A stretch of 64,000 bases of DNA from Phlegmacium glaucopus (lineage: Eukaryota; Basidiomycota; Agaricomycetes; Agaricales; Cortinariaceae): assembly GCA_015039465.1 (NCBI GenBank), contig MU130154.1, positions 537,065-601,064 on the forward strand, given 5' to 3'. The notes under the pieces are model-generated. The model saw only the letters and a list, made by a program, of their open reading frames with translations. It was not told where the DNA came from and did not search any database. The translations under genes and the position numbers were made by a program. This document shows positions 46,995-58,981 of the stretch, in pieces. Each line of letters begins with the position of its first letter. The stretch's first letter is position 1.

Positions 46995-49900
46995 TCATCT
47001 TGGCCACGCATCTCCGTTTCCCCTTCGTGCATCTTTAGCACCAGTGACCGTCTGTTGTTGGGACCCATCTACAATTTGAAATGGGTTGCGTTGCTGCGTT
47101 GGGCCCAGCTGACCTGAAGGAATAAGCTGCGTGCCATGGAAAGACGGAGCAACAGTTTGAGCTGGCGGCGCCACGTGCCTTGCCGACGAAAGAGGCCCGA
47201 CATATCCCTGATATTGATCAGGTTGAATAGGCGCATACATATTGCCCACGTCCGTCCGCCGATCAATTGAATCGAAGGTAGACGCAACTTGATGTTGACC
47301 TTGATTGTTGTAGTTCGCTGGATAACGGTTTCCAGACGTAGTAGTGTTACTCGTGTATGCTTGCGGAGGACTTGAGATGATGTTTGATGTGGTATAAACA
47401 CCACCAGTTCCATCGCTTCGAGCGGCTGCCCGTACACTGGACATAACCGCATCTCTTCTAGTGTTGTTGTTATCTTCGTCCGCCAACACCGTTTGTGGCT
47501 GGTACGCATGCGATAATTTCGATGGTGCAGCGGGATATCTCGAATGCGAAGTTGTCCAACTCGTCATACCGGTAGTCGCAGCCATCTCAGCTTGCTGTTG
47601 TAGGTACTCCAGTTGAGGATATGGTTGAGCCGCAGCCACCTTTCCGGCTTGTCGACGTTCCCACTCGCGCATAGCGTCATCTCTGTTGAGTATCGGCGTT
47701 AAAGTGTTGCGCCCGGCGATAACATCTTGGTTCATATGTTGGAGTCTAGCCAAAGCAGGAGGGACCGAATCCATTTGGTTAATGGTATTGGCACGGGTTC
47801 TAGAATTTGGAACGTATGGGTTGGCTGGTATGTTTGAGGTCAGATGTGCAGTCCCCAGACTACCTCCAGTCGTATGGCTTGGATATTGCGAACTAGCGGC
47901 GTTTGTCCCGAGCTGTCCTGTCGAATTTTGATGAGTAAGACCTCGATGACCAGGGGCCGGTGGATTGGAAATATATTGTGGGTGCTGTTGCTGTGCTGCA
48001 GAAGCAGGTTGCTGTTGTTGCGACTGGTACGTAGGAGTAATGCCTTCCGACGAGGTGGAATATGCCGGCGTTGAATGCTGGGAATTTTGTGGGGTTATGT
48101 AGGGATTTCGGAAGGTGTTCGCAGCTTGTGATTGGGCTTGCGCAGTATATGCCTGATGTTGAGCCAAATGGTGATTGTACGTCGCGGCGTCCTGATAGGC
48201 GCGAGTGCCTTTTGGCTGAGAAGGTACAAGTCCGCCAAAAGGTCGTTTTGGGTCAGCCCCAGGACCCGTCAATGACGGAAGATGTGTATTCGCAAGGCCG
48301 TCAGGCTAATGGGTTCAGAGATTAGAAGGAACGAAGAGAGAGGGGGAATTTTCATACCACAAAAGTTTTCGTAAACTTCTCACCCGTAATGAACGGGTGC
48401 AGCCTTGCTTGTTGAGGAGTCCACCGTGTAACAGGGTTTAAATTCAATAGACCCTGACAGAAATCGATAAACGCTGCTCGATTGTTCAACTCTGAAGAAA
48501 TCGATGAGAAGCGGAATTGAATCAAACACAAGGCAATATTACCCTTATCTAGTTCGTGGCCCTGCCGCGAGGATTTTGAAGTGGGCATTGGAGTCAGGTT
48601 GATGATCTCAGGTAGAGTCGTCGCCTTAAAATACTGTTTCCCCGGCTGCTCGTTGGTATTATGTTCCCGTGAATATTGCTCCAGGCTTTTCAAGCGGTAC
48701 TTTTTCTCATTTTGATTGAGATGTGGATTCCACACCTCATACGAGTCGAAGAACTGGCTGGTTTGCTTGCCCGTGTTTAGCATACTCAACGGTGGCATAC
48801 TGAAGAAGTACGGCGCCATTAGTCGGTTATGAGGCGGGTTATCAGAGGTGGAACTCACCCAAGCATGTCAATTATACGTGTCAATTGATTATATTCGCTC
48901 GTACCGGGGAAAAGCGGTAGTCCAAGAAACAGCTCAACAGCTATGCAACCCAGAGACCAGACGTCGATCGCTGCAGTGTACGACATCCCCAAGAGAACTT
49001 CAGGGGATCGATAGAATCGAGACTGAATATAAGTATACACAGTCTGACGTTCGTGACATGCTGAACCAAAGTCGATAACTTTGATTTGAGGAGATTGAAG
49101 GCTAGAATTACAGATATCAACAAGCTTCACGCAGTACTGGCCAGAGCTACGACTTACGATTTTAACAGAATGTTTTCAGGTTTGAGATCGCAGTGGATCA
49201 ACCGAGCTTCTTTCAATACCGTCATGGCGTCTAATAATTGTGCCATGAAGACTTTGACGAGTTGTGTGCTCAAGCCTTGGAACTGGTTTTGTTTGATCAG
49301 CTCGTAAAGGTTGGACGATAGCAATTCGAAAACAAGACAGAGATGACTGCGATGAATAAATGAATCTCGAAGCCGGAGAATGTGGTGCTCGTCGTTAGGA
49401 TCACAGGATTTGTTGAGCTAAAAGGAAAGCTGCATAAGTTTCAGTTTGTTAGACAGAAGCCCGACTGACCAATTCCAAGATGGTCACTTCCATCATACTT
49501 TGATTGAAATAAGCTGGTTTGTTCTTCACTACTTTGACAGCTACAATCTCGTGGGTTTTCATATTCTGACATTTGACCACTTGACCAAAGGTGCCTTGCC
49601 CCAGGATGTCAAGTATTAAATACCTGGATTGATACTAAGTAATATCAAAAGAAGGATTTAGAACGTTACGTACTTGTGGCCATCATCACTTCCAAGCCAA
49701 TCGTTGACATACAAAATGTAGTCGTAGTCCTCGTTGTCATATCCATCATTATGAGCTGGTTTACTCGGCTTGGTAAGAACACGTCTAGGGTTGTGGGTTG
49801 ATTCGTATCGAAACTGCGAGTTACAGATGTGATATGTATCCAGAATGTTGGTGGTTAGCAGTCGTAACGGCTATAAATGAAAGGTAAAGCGTATAAGCAT

Positions 49901-51120
49901 CAAAATTTAGGCTGAGATTTGAACGAACGTACCGAGAGATAAATACCGTCAGCGCCCATACGACGCCCTACCGGGGATACATCAAGCCTAGGCTGTAGAT
50001 CATGCACAGTTCGTACTCGACGGAAACCGGGCGCCCGTCTTTTTGGCGGAGGGTCAACCGCCATGGAGTGATCCTGGGGATAGTAGTGGGAACCTTGCCC
50101 ACTGTTTGGATGCAAGTATGATAAAGGGGTTGAAGGGGTTGAAATCGAAGATTTTATACTCATTGCTTGTGGGTTAACATGGGACTGCATTTGGGGATGC
50201 GGGCTGGACGTATCCATGGAGTAAGGTGATGGGTAGTTGTTGGCGGAAAGACCAGATGAATATGTACTGGATGAGAGATTTGTTTGAGACGCGTATGCAG
50301 TGGGTATGGGTGGTGTCAAGGACTCGTTTTTTACTTGAGAATGATTGCGGCTATGGGATTGGTACGTTCCAGGATGCGTGCGTTGATCAACTGTGGTACT
50401 GTACGGATATGATACTGCTGTCGGAGAGTACTGAGACTGATGTGAATACTGATCAAGTGGTGAGGCCGAAATGGGTGTGTTGGGCACACGTAGTGGAGAA
50501 CGACCCCCGCGATTTGCAGGAAGATTATTATTGTCATGAACGGGTTGCAAGCGTTTTGGAGGTTGTTGAGAGGCAGACCCATTGTAATATATATCAGAAT
50601 ATGGATCAGGAGGAGAGGTTGGGGCATTGGCAGGTCCGGTTCCTGGCATCGATTGAGGTTGATATCCAACGCTTGGTGGATAAAAGGAATTGTGCGACAG
50701 TGGCTGTTGTTGTCTTGAGCTAGTCATGACTTGATTATCTGAATTGAATGCACCCTCTAGATCGTCAGGCTGATGATGGCGTCGAATTCTCGAGGAAGAT
50801 GTAAGATTGCTTCCAGCGGTGCCGCCAAGCGACGCACTGCGGGCTAATTGCCCAGTGGATGAGTAGGGTGACCCCAGTGATTGTTCTTGCTCTAGTAATT
50901 GAGAGATTCGAGGTTGTCTGTTGAGGACTTGACCTTGATGAGTAGGTTGAAGTCGTTGTGAGGACTGGGGTGGAGGCGGCGGCGGCGGTGCTGTGTAGAT
51001 ATATGCAGATTGTGCATGGGCTGCCTGGACTGAAGATGAGAGTGGGTCGACCTGGGTCTGCCAACGGGGCAAATCGAAACTTTCGTTGGAGTCGGCCATG
51101 TAGAGTTCAGGTTCCGACAT
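46995..51120 (-). CDS. YAK1: Dual-specificity protein kinase Yak1 (DYRK family)
   Basis: Kinase that restrains growth and promotes stress response downstream of PKA/TOR. A ~390-residue disordered N-terminus has a proline run (eight Pro), Ser and Gln stretches. The kinase domain follows: glycine loop [12 protein letters not shown], lysine in VAVKVVKN, catalytic loop [19 protein letters not shown], and the DYRK activation loop [16 protein letters not shown] with the YxY autophosphorylation site. ARLHPFITG ends the domain. A ~430-residue Gln/Ala/Asn-rich tail ends RGNGDAWPR. The start may be the first ATG ([12 protein letters not shown]) or the second, seven codons on. The PAC4-like gene lies 64 bp upstream in tandem. 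Confidence 0.93.
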
Positions 51121-51184
51121 GTTTCGTGGTCACTATATGATGGTCAAGTCCAAGTTGGTAATACATTCATTTTCTTTCCTAAAT

Positions 51185-51725
51185 CTACTTTAAATTTGCC
51201 TCCAGCTCTTTAAGAGACTCTACAATCCCCTTTTCACCCTCCTGCTGCAGAGATAGGAACCCAGAAGGAATATCAACAGATAGAAATATCTGTTTCTGAA
51301 AGCGCCTTGCTACAATCATCATTATTTTAGCACATCGCTCATCCCTACATCTCCCCGACAATGTCAACGTGACCCGGGTAAGTTCTTACCTAAACGTTGT
51401 GCCATCGATAAAGCAATGTCAGAGCTTGATGACCGAAATAAGGATGTCGAAGCCGGCGGTGTTCCAGGCTAATAGATAATTGTTAGTGCGCTACTTGTTC
51501 GGCTTGCTATGCTTGCGGAAAACCTACAACTCTTGGTGGCATTGCACAAGCCCAGTCATTGGACAAGTTCCCGCGTAGTACGGCTTTCTCAGCATCATCG
51601 ACACCTATGTCGCCATCAGCGATCCCAATCCATAGCATATATGTGTCTACTAGCTGGGTTATTTGGAGTACAAGAGATGGCAAGGAAGGGTCAGAAGGTT
51701 CTAGTCGCTTCAACTGAACATTCAT
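51185..51725 (-). CDS. Proteasome assembly chaperone 4-like protein
   Basis: Small protein resembling PAC4/PSMG4, which helps build the 20S alpha ring. The N-terminus MNVQLKRLEPSDPSLPSLVL is followed by QITQLVDTYMLWIGIAD. Two introns are needed: the first joins WACAMPPRV to PGTPPASTSLFR, the second joins DIALSMAQRL to ARRFQKQIFLSVDIP. The assembled order (strand with YMLWIG, DWACAMPP, SMAQRLARRFKKQ-like helix, FLSVDIP) matches the family. It ends KELEANLK. Length is about 130 residues, normal for PAC4. It is divergent from the GRF gene (229 bp). Confidence 0.75.
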
Positions 51726-51954
51726 GCTGTTTTCAGAAGGTAATTTAAGGGGCTTTTATACTTTCAATCATGGTCCCATGATTGACACTGGAGCCACTCA
51801 CTGAAGTTGACATTTTTTGATGCATTCAAGTTTACTATCGCATCCGAATCGATCGACAACTTATTATTTGTGACTATTGTGCTAGGACTTTAATTCGTAG
51901 ACTTGAATGTCTTGCCAATAGATATAGGCTCTAGCACAGTAATCATTACTTTCA

Positions 51955-53004
51955 ATGGAGGCTGTTAAATGCGATTGCGGTCTTGTCGCAGAGATCAAAA
52001 CTAGCCACACACCGAATAATCCCAATCGGTATGTTCCGTAATGACATATCATTGACGCCGGTGCTCAGTTTCCCTTTCCCCAGTGACTTTTACAGATGCT
52101 CCAAATCAAAATGTAAATTTTGGAGTAAGCCCACCCACTACTTCATTTATCTAAGGATCCCAAGTGTTTAAAGGCTGGGCCGACACACTCCTGCCTACAC
52201 AAGACATGGGCACTCCGAGTCCGGCAACATCCCAGGCGCCTGCATCGTCGAGTCCTCCTTACAGACATACGAAAAGAACTGCATCTATTATGGAAGAACC
52301 ATCTGACTTTCCTCAAGCTTCACCATCGCAAAAGCGAATAAGACTCATGGAGACTGCTTTGAGAGCCGGAACCCCCGGAGGCACTCCAAGTAAGCCGAGG
52401 AATATAAATCCACCTCAAACTTCACCTTCAGGTATTATAGTCAACCTTTTTTTGAAATTTAATAACATCCCTGAACCGATGTGATAGCGAGGTTAACTGC
52501 CGACAACGTCGCATTTCCTCAAACACCAACGAGGTCCGCCAGAAGGCCTACCATCCATTCGCCTAGTCCTTCTCTAGACCCTTTAGATTTCGAATTGGGA
52601 AGTCAACAATCCACCGCCAGCACCGCACCGGCAAGTAATTCCTCCGCAGAAAAATAACAACCATGGCCTCTGACGTCTGGGTGCTGCATTAGGACGATAA
52701 TATGGCCTCCAAATTGGAGTCTGGAGAACTTACTCCAGAGTTGATTGGAAGTATGGTCAATGTCCTCGGCAGCATCCCAGACTACATTCGCAAACTTAGC
52801 AGGAAATTAGTTGCGGCTGAAAAAAGTCGTGATGCAAGGACCAAAAAGATTGAATATCTTGAAGATGAAGTGAAAAGGTCTGTGATGAAATCCCTGCATC
52901 CACTAAATATATCTAAGGCTCCCCGCGGCCGTGCTGCCAGACTTAGGGACAGACAAAAAGAGCTGGAGCTTATTATCGCCGGTTATGAAGGTAAAGAGCT
53001 TTAA
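51955..53004 (+). CDS. GRF zinc-finger protein with C-terminal coiled coil
   Basis: The N-terminus MEAVKCDCGLVAEIKTSHT, NNPNR and then RDFYRCSKSKCKFWMFKGW form a GRF-type zinc finger (C, C, C, C ligands with the FW/WAD end) after two short introns are removed. Such fingers bind single-stranded nucleic acid in several repair and RNA proteins. A Ser/Pro/Thr-rich middle follows (GTPSPATSQ, TPGGTPSKPR). A helical C-terminus (LTPELIGSMVNVLGSIPDYI, KLSRKLVAAEKSRDARTKK) suggests a coiled coil. The last intron most simply uses a GC donor (GCAAGT at 52632) and an acceptor before 52694; a GT donor three bases on leads at once to a stop. The 3' end is less certain. Confidence 0.65.
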
Positions 53005-53404
53005 ATGAACTAATCCGAGGCAGCCTCCATCAAATTGAGCAAAGCCCCCTATTTTCTGTCTTCATTAATATTTTTTTAAAAGTTCCAGTACATTATCAGT
53101 TGGGGTCCTTGCCCTATTTTGACATAGGGCTAGGTGCATTCTGCCTAAAAATTCATTTGTAATCTACCATTTTTGAAGCCCTCCGGGGCTTTGTTTTAAC
53201 TCTTATGCAACTCTTATGATGACATGTACCGTCTTTCCTCCCTTACTATCGCATTCCAGAAGTTTGGAGCGTTTCAGGAGTCTGAACGTTTTTAATTTCA
53301 CCTGTTACCACCCAACCATTTGTCCTCAAACTTGCAGTCGCTCGTGAGTATGTGGGAATCATTATTCTCAAATTTGGTAAAATAATATAGAACTCAGGCT
53401 TCGA

Positions 53405-53842
53405 CAGGTCGTTTCTTGGTTACACTGCCATCGGAGCTCCGACGACATATCTGGAAGAGTTTTTCAGATTAAAAGTAGACATCCTATTAGTTGAGACATT
53501 TCCCAATCTTGCTCTATGATTTTTGTGGAATATCATCGAAGTTGTGTTGCATATGGAACTTCAGCTTCAGCAATTAAAAAGTTCCAAACTCCTGGACAGG
53601 GGATGATATTCTGAAATATTATAGTTGTTCCAAAAGATTCGTCATTTTGTGCGCTGGCGTCGGGCGAGGGTTGCACTGAACCGGCTTTTGCAGTCATTCC
53701 TGTCTCTACATTCTCATGGATGGTCCAGGATGACAATCTCGAAAACGTGCGGCGGATGTTTTATGAAGAAGCACTCGGTATTGAACGGTTATTGCGGTCG
53801 CCATCAGGCAACATTTTAAAAGTTCACAAAGAGGTCAACTGA
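53405..53842 (+). pseudogene. Possible remnant of an unknown coding gene
   Basis: One frame reads like protein for about 145 codons but is cut by in-frame TGA at 53492-53494 and 53612-53614, and ends with TGA at 53840-53842. The longest open piece is 75 codons (SSFCALASGEGCTEPAF, NLENVRRMFYEEALGIERLL). I recognise no family. It could be a decayed gene, or an exon of a gene whose introns I cannot place. Confidence 0.25.
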
Positions 53843-55151
53843 TGATTTGATGTTACTAACTTACATCGCGGGGCATTCAGTAATACCTGTGCAAGTCGGT
53901 CAATATACTTACTCTGTTTTTACTCCGCGGCTCTGGTAATATTAAGTAACTAAATATATTATTGATTCTTTTACCATATAAACTTTCTTTCTTTTATTTC
54001 TTGTCTATCTTTTGCTCACAACAGATGGAGCAGCGTGGCTAATAATACCTATCAGGAGTGTGGCGTAAGGATTCCGGAAGAAAGCTAAAATCCATGCCGC
54101 AGCAGCAAGAATATACAGAATGTCAATGAAGATTCGCGATCAAATTTCTAATCCTGAAAGGGAGCAAAAAAACATATGGCTGTATTCCATATACGAACAT
54201 TTGCTTCCGGACCGACACATGGCGTTATGCGGATTTCTCACAGGAAAATCAGACGCTGTCAACATGATAACCTACGATAGCCTACGACAGCCACCCGGAT
54301 TGTTTTTTCCAGTTTAGACAAGGTATAGAAAAGGTCCCTTGGTTGACTTGCCACAGGTGAATGCGGCGCCGGACGGTTCCATGTCCGATTAAAAAGGGAA
54401 AGGACTTGAAGGGAAAAAAACCACCGCAGATTCAGAGGATTCCGATAGATGTCGATGGTAACAGAAAAAAGGATCCTGGGGTACAAGTCAGATAATCGCA
54501 CTATGTCATGCCTATGACGCTGGTTACATTTTTGAGTTTGACGGTTTCCAGAAGATGTTTCAGAGGTGGTCATATGGATTATACTGATAAGCAAGTATAC
54601 GTACTGTCAGCTAAACTCACGAATCGAGCATTGTAGTACATCGTTGCAGATTGCATGAATTCATGCATATATATTGTCTGAAATTAGGGAGAGTAGGAAA
54701 TGCTACCTGTACACGAGGTAACTAGGGGACCTTCCACAAACAAGACTCCGGTCCTGAATCCGGTCTTATGGACGGCCTGGTTGGACAGCTGCAAGAGTGT
54801 CTGACGTTAAGCAACAGCGGGTTCAACGCTGTTCGTTCCGAGAAATGAATTGGAACAATAGAATCCGGCGAAAAGAATGTGTAGGAACCGGTCATTTCCT
54901 AATCATCATAAGTAACTTGGCCAAGAGGATGAAATACTGCAATATAATATACATACCTGGAAGAGTCATGATGACGGTGATCCCTTTAAGAGGGAAGCAT
55001 GGGGTATTGGTAAGGTGGGCTAGGGTCCGCTATGTGTTGAACGCTAGTAGGAGGGAAAAGGCGATAGGTTGCGGTGCATCGAAAAAGGAATGATGAAGGT
55101 GAGGTCATATACAATAGGTGGTGCTGAAAGCAAGAAAATATAGAGAATCAT
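53843..55151. other. Gene-poor intergenic region
   Basis: About 1.3 kb with no supported gene. Minus-strand frame 54259-54594 and plus-strand frame 54797-55093 show no family likeness or splice logic. AT-rich stretches dominate; a short direct repeat of ccggtc occurs near 54750. Confidence 0.45.
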
Positions 55152-56860
55152 TCAGCAAAAGGTTCGCCTCCACCATATGACAAATCGTGTCCACCAGCTA
55201 CCTTCCCAGGCGTCGGTGCGCTGTTTTGAACTGACCCACATGGATCCTGTCCCAAATTGGATTTGTCTTCCCTCAAGACCGTCATCGTCGCCTTCCTCAA
55301 TGTCCACGTGGCGAGAATTAGGGACAGGAAACCGAGGGAATGGACGTCGAGAAACGAAAGCAGGGAATAGCTTGACAAGTTGTAAGATTTCGGGATTTGC
55401 AAGATCGGGAGATGTCCAGACTCGCATGTACTGCTCATCAGCGTCATCATATGTATTGTCGTCTTGAGTGAAGGATGTTGGGTTATCTCCGTAAGGAGCG
55501 ATAGGGCTTGGAGGCTCCTCTACTTGTGTAGCAAGGAGAGAATCAGTGTTTGCTGCAAGTGAAGAAGAACGCATAGAACGAGTTTGGGGGGCGTCTAAAA
55601 ATGGGTCGCTAGGTGCTCGGGCGCGCTTTGGTTGCACATTTGAGGCGCCGTCGAAATGCTTCTGATGGGAAGGGAGTGGCTGCGATTGTGCGCGTGAATG
55701 GATAACGGGCAAACCTGTCTTGTGTTCAAATGCTGATGGAGGGATCTTCAGGGAAGGTGCTTCTTCAAATGCAAGTACCTAATCATCCTTAGTTAGATTA
55801 TTAACCGAGAATCAAGGGAAAAACGTACCCCTTTCAGAAAATCAATGGCTTCAAGCATAAAATCTTTCCCTCTAAGGACAGAGATAAATAAAACATCGAT
55901 AGGTATGTTGACGTCTGGCGATGGACAATACTTACGCAGCTTCTTTGAATACGGCGTCGTCGAGTTCCCATTCAATCCTATTCCTTCCAGCACCACCAAG
56001 TTCTTTTGGGATGACCTGTAAACGCATTACGGCCCACAGACTATCAGATAATGTACGTTAACGAAATTTCTTTTGGGTTTATTTCAGGTGGGTGTGCTTA
56101 CGCCTCAAAGAAAGGTTTGGTGCCCGGCATGCCCGTATTGCACCAATTACGTACGAAACGCGCCATCCGTTCATAACGTTCTGGATGCAAAAAAAAAAAT
56201 CGGCTGATGTGTTAACAACGACAAAAAGATGCTTACCCTTCTGAGCTGCTGGTCCGCGAGGGTCAGCTCGGGCATGTGGCATCAAGGAACCTCCTGGTGT
56301 TGTAGCACTAAGTTGGGCTTGAAATTCAGCATGTCTACGAACGTTGATAGAACGATGATATCCTGATCGTATTGAAGCTTGCAAACGGGCAAAAGGTGCA
56401 CGCTGTGATGGTGGGAGGGTAGCAAGTGTTTGCGTCATAAGTCGACCAGAATTATCGTCCTGACCATAATACCTGGAATTCATTAGTATGCAAGGAATAA
56501 TTTTTGAGTGTTTTAGTCATACCAGGATCGACAGTATTCTGCAAATTGTTCGAGTTCGCTAGGAGCAACTCCATGTGGCGTAGTAGATCTGTTACGACCA
56601 CTTGGAGGAGGTGTTGGTCTACCATTTCTGACTCCCCGAGAACGTCCAGAAAAAGAAGGAGAACCAGGAGACATCATCCGTCCAGCCGATTTCGGACTAT
56701 TTGGAGTAGATATCGAAGTTGTGGAGGGAAGGTCATAAAGGAGAGTTTGGGGGTCATGAGTGCTAACGACAGATGACGGCTTAAAAGAATTGTCAAAATT
56801 GAGGGGTGAAGGTGGATGCCGTGGTCGTGGCGTCTGTAAACGATAGGAAGAGCCTGACAT
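55152..56860 (-). CDS. Uncharacterised protein with conserved-looking C-terminal block
   Basis: Function not recognised. The first ~110 residues are Ser/Pro/Arg-rich and look disordered (PSSVVSTHDPQTLLYDL, RNGRPTPPPSGRNRS). After that comes LEQFAEYCRSWYYGQDDNS, an all-helical part (RAPFARLQASIRSGYHRSIN, RYERMARFVRNWCNTGM), GTKPFFEALWAVMRLQVIPK, GGAGRNRIEWELDDAVF and FMLEAIDFLKGVLAFEEAPS. A low-complexity acidic stretch follows. The C-terminal block is GTGSMWVSSKQRTDAWEGSW then WTRFVIWWRRTFC, rich in Trp, and could be amphipathic or membrane-associated. Five introns join in frame, which supports a real gene. Confidence 0.75.
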
Positions 56861-58981
56861 GTTGATTCGAAATTTGTGGCAACGACTTGGACACTGTTAT
56901 CTGGCAAAGCACCACCTGGGTTGCTCTGAGATAATCGACAATGAGAGAAAAGGTCAACCGAGTTAATATCGGGTTTGAAATAAGAAAAATATCTTGTTGA
57001 CGAAGTACGGCTAGATAGATGTTGTCAACGAGAAAGAAGGTGTCGTCGTTGGGCGAGAGGATGAGCGGGATGCCTCTCTAGGACCGGTCACTGTAAGCCA
57101 TGTGTTACAGTCACACGGTGACGGATTTTTTTGTTGTCACGGTCGCGTTGAGGAATCAATGCTCTGTCTTGGACTCTTGGGCTGTCTTGAGGCTTTGAAA
57201 AACCACACTCGTCGCGTTTAAATTTTATACTTGGTATACCGCTTGGCACTGTCATTAGTCTAACGTACGCATTTGGATCCCGAACATTATAGACCTGAAG
57301 CTTCAAAGGCTTGAGTCATTGACGAGCTGGATTATTTTCGATTGGTTCTGGTCTTTGACTGGATACTAATGTAGAACCATCGCGCTTATGGAATGTTGCA
57401 GTCTCATTTTCTGGATTCTAAGTGGAAGTCTTCCTTACTTAAAACGACAGAACTTGTTGGTTTCACTAAACTCCGAGTCGCCTTCGTTCGGAGGTTTTCT
57501 ACTCGTTTTCTACCCTGTACCAGTCAACCTAAGGCCAGCCATCTCCGGTGCCAGGACGCGTACATCATTTGGGAGTACCCTAGAGATGAGTTGGACAGGT
57601 GGACTAGGGGAAGCATCCACATTCGGGCGTCCATCACGACATAGTACGTTTTCTGTGTGTACATGCATATTTTATGTACTGACATTTTTCTAGTTGTCAG
57701 ATTCGACTTTCAGTTTACCGGAAGGGAATCTATCTCATTTGAATATCGTCATTGTCATCTCTGGATTCGATCCTTGTAATGGTTCCGACCCCATCTCTCT
57801 TTTTTTAACTCGGTGGAATATATAAGGTTCATCAAGAGGCTCGAAATTCCCTGGCCAAATATTTGCTAGTACTTGAATTGCGGTTCTGCAGCTTAGCCGA
57901 GGCCCGAAGTGTCTTCTCCAACGGCTAACTGTCGTAAATTCGTTTCCATGCGGTCAGCCTCGCAGCAGATTAGCCACGTACCTATCAGCCAATGCTTATA
58001 TGTGATCGAAAAACAGCTGATTTGCGATTTTCGTAAGATCTTTTATTCTCCTGCTGTCCCGGCGGAACGAAGTGACGATCTAGTTTCTCATTATGGCTTG
58101 CAATCCGCTACTTTTAGTGGTTCCATGTGCATGCGGGCCATCAGAACATGTCGTCCTGTCGTTGCGATATGTCCAAACAAATATCTCCTTGGAAATTGTC
58201 AATGGCAGATTGCATGATAAGTTAAAACCTCTAGTTGTCCCTGGTTCCGAATATACAGCACTTTGCGCAGTACTTAGCCTGATGTGAATTGTTTGACCAT
58301 GTTTCTTCTGGTCAGGCACATCCAACGACATGGCATAACTATGAAGAGGACACCTTCTGATAAGTTTTTACAAAAGGTTCCGAGATGTCATTTGGTATTG
58401 ACCATAATCAGTTGGAATCCAAAGGTGAAATGTTAATGGAGCCGATGCACCGTCAAGGCCGTCCGCGTCAGGGGGTTGCTAAGTTGTCTAAAAACAAGCC
58501 AGGTACGTCCATGTGCAGCGCTCCATTTTTTGAATTGTAATAATGATGTTGCTATTTCGGTTGGAACCGTAAAATGAGTGCATAAAGGCCAATAAATAAA
58601 TGATGGTATGCAGGGGACACGTGGTAGTCGTTTGGGGTTCCATCCCGCAGTTTGGCGCGAAATTGAGAAAAATAGGGTCGGGGAAAGCCGAAAGTTTATT
58701 CTGATCGAGATAAGTCAATGAGATCCGCCGACACGGCATGAAGAGTAGCACGAGGCATCAATCGGGGAGGAGAGTGAAGGATTCGGAGCGGAGAACGGTG
58801 GATGGAGAGAGACCAAATACAAACAGTTTTAGAGGCAAATCTGTAATCTATAGTCGGATTTCCGCGGCAAAATGTCATTAAATAGAGTTCTCGAATAAGT
58901 TTTTCGCATAAAAGAGACGATCAACATTTTAGAATGCTTTTGACGCCCTCTTTTTTTTGACTTGTCGTCACCGACGAGGGA
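56861..58981. other. Intergenic region with weak coding signal
   Basis: About 2.1 kb. A plus-strand reading from 57388 through 57657, joined by a possible intron (57653-57692) to IVRFDFQFTGRESISFEYRH, looks protein-like but then meets a TAA. A later open frame at 58093-58287 (+) (VVPGSEYTALCAVLSLM) is similar in character. Neither resembles a family I know. The last few hundred bases probably hold the CSL promoter, including a pyrimidine-rich run just before 58982. Confidence 0.4.

Noticed and set aside
50226..50723. 165-codon plus-strand frame antisense to YAK1
   Set aside because: Arises from the low-complexity Ser/Pro/Gln coding of YAK1 on the minus strand.
54797..55093. 98-codon plus-strand frame in the gene-poor region
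   Set aside because: No family likeness and basic, repetitive composition; not supported.
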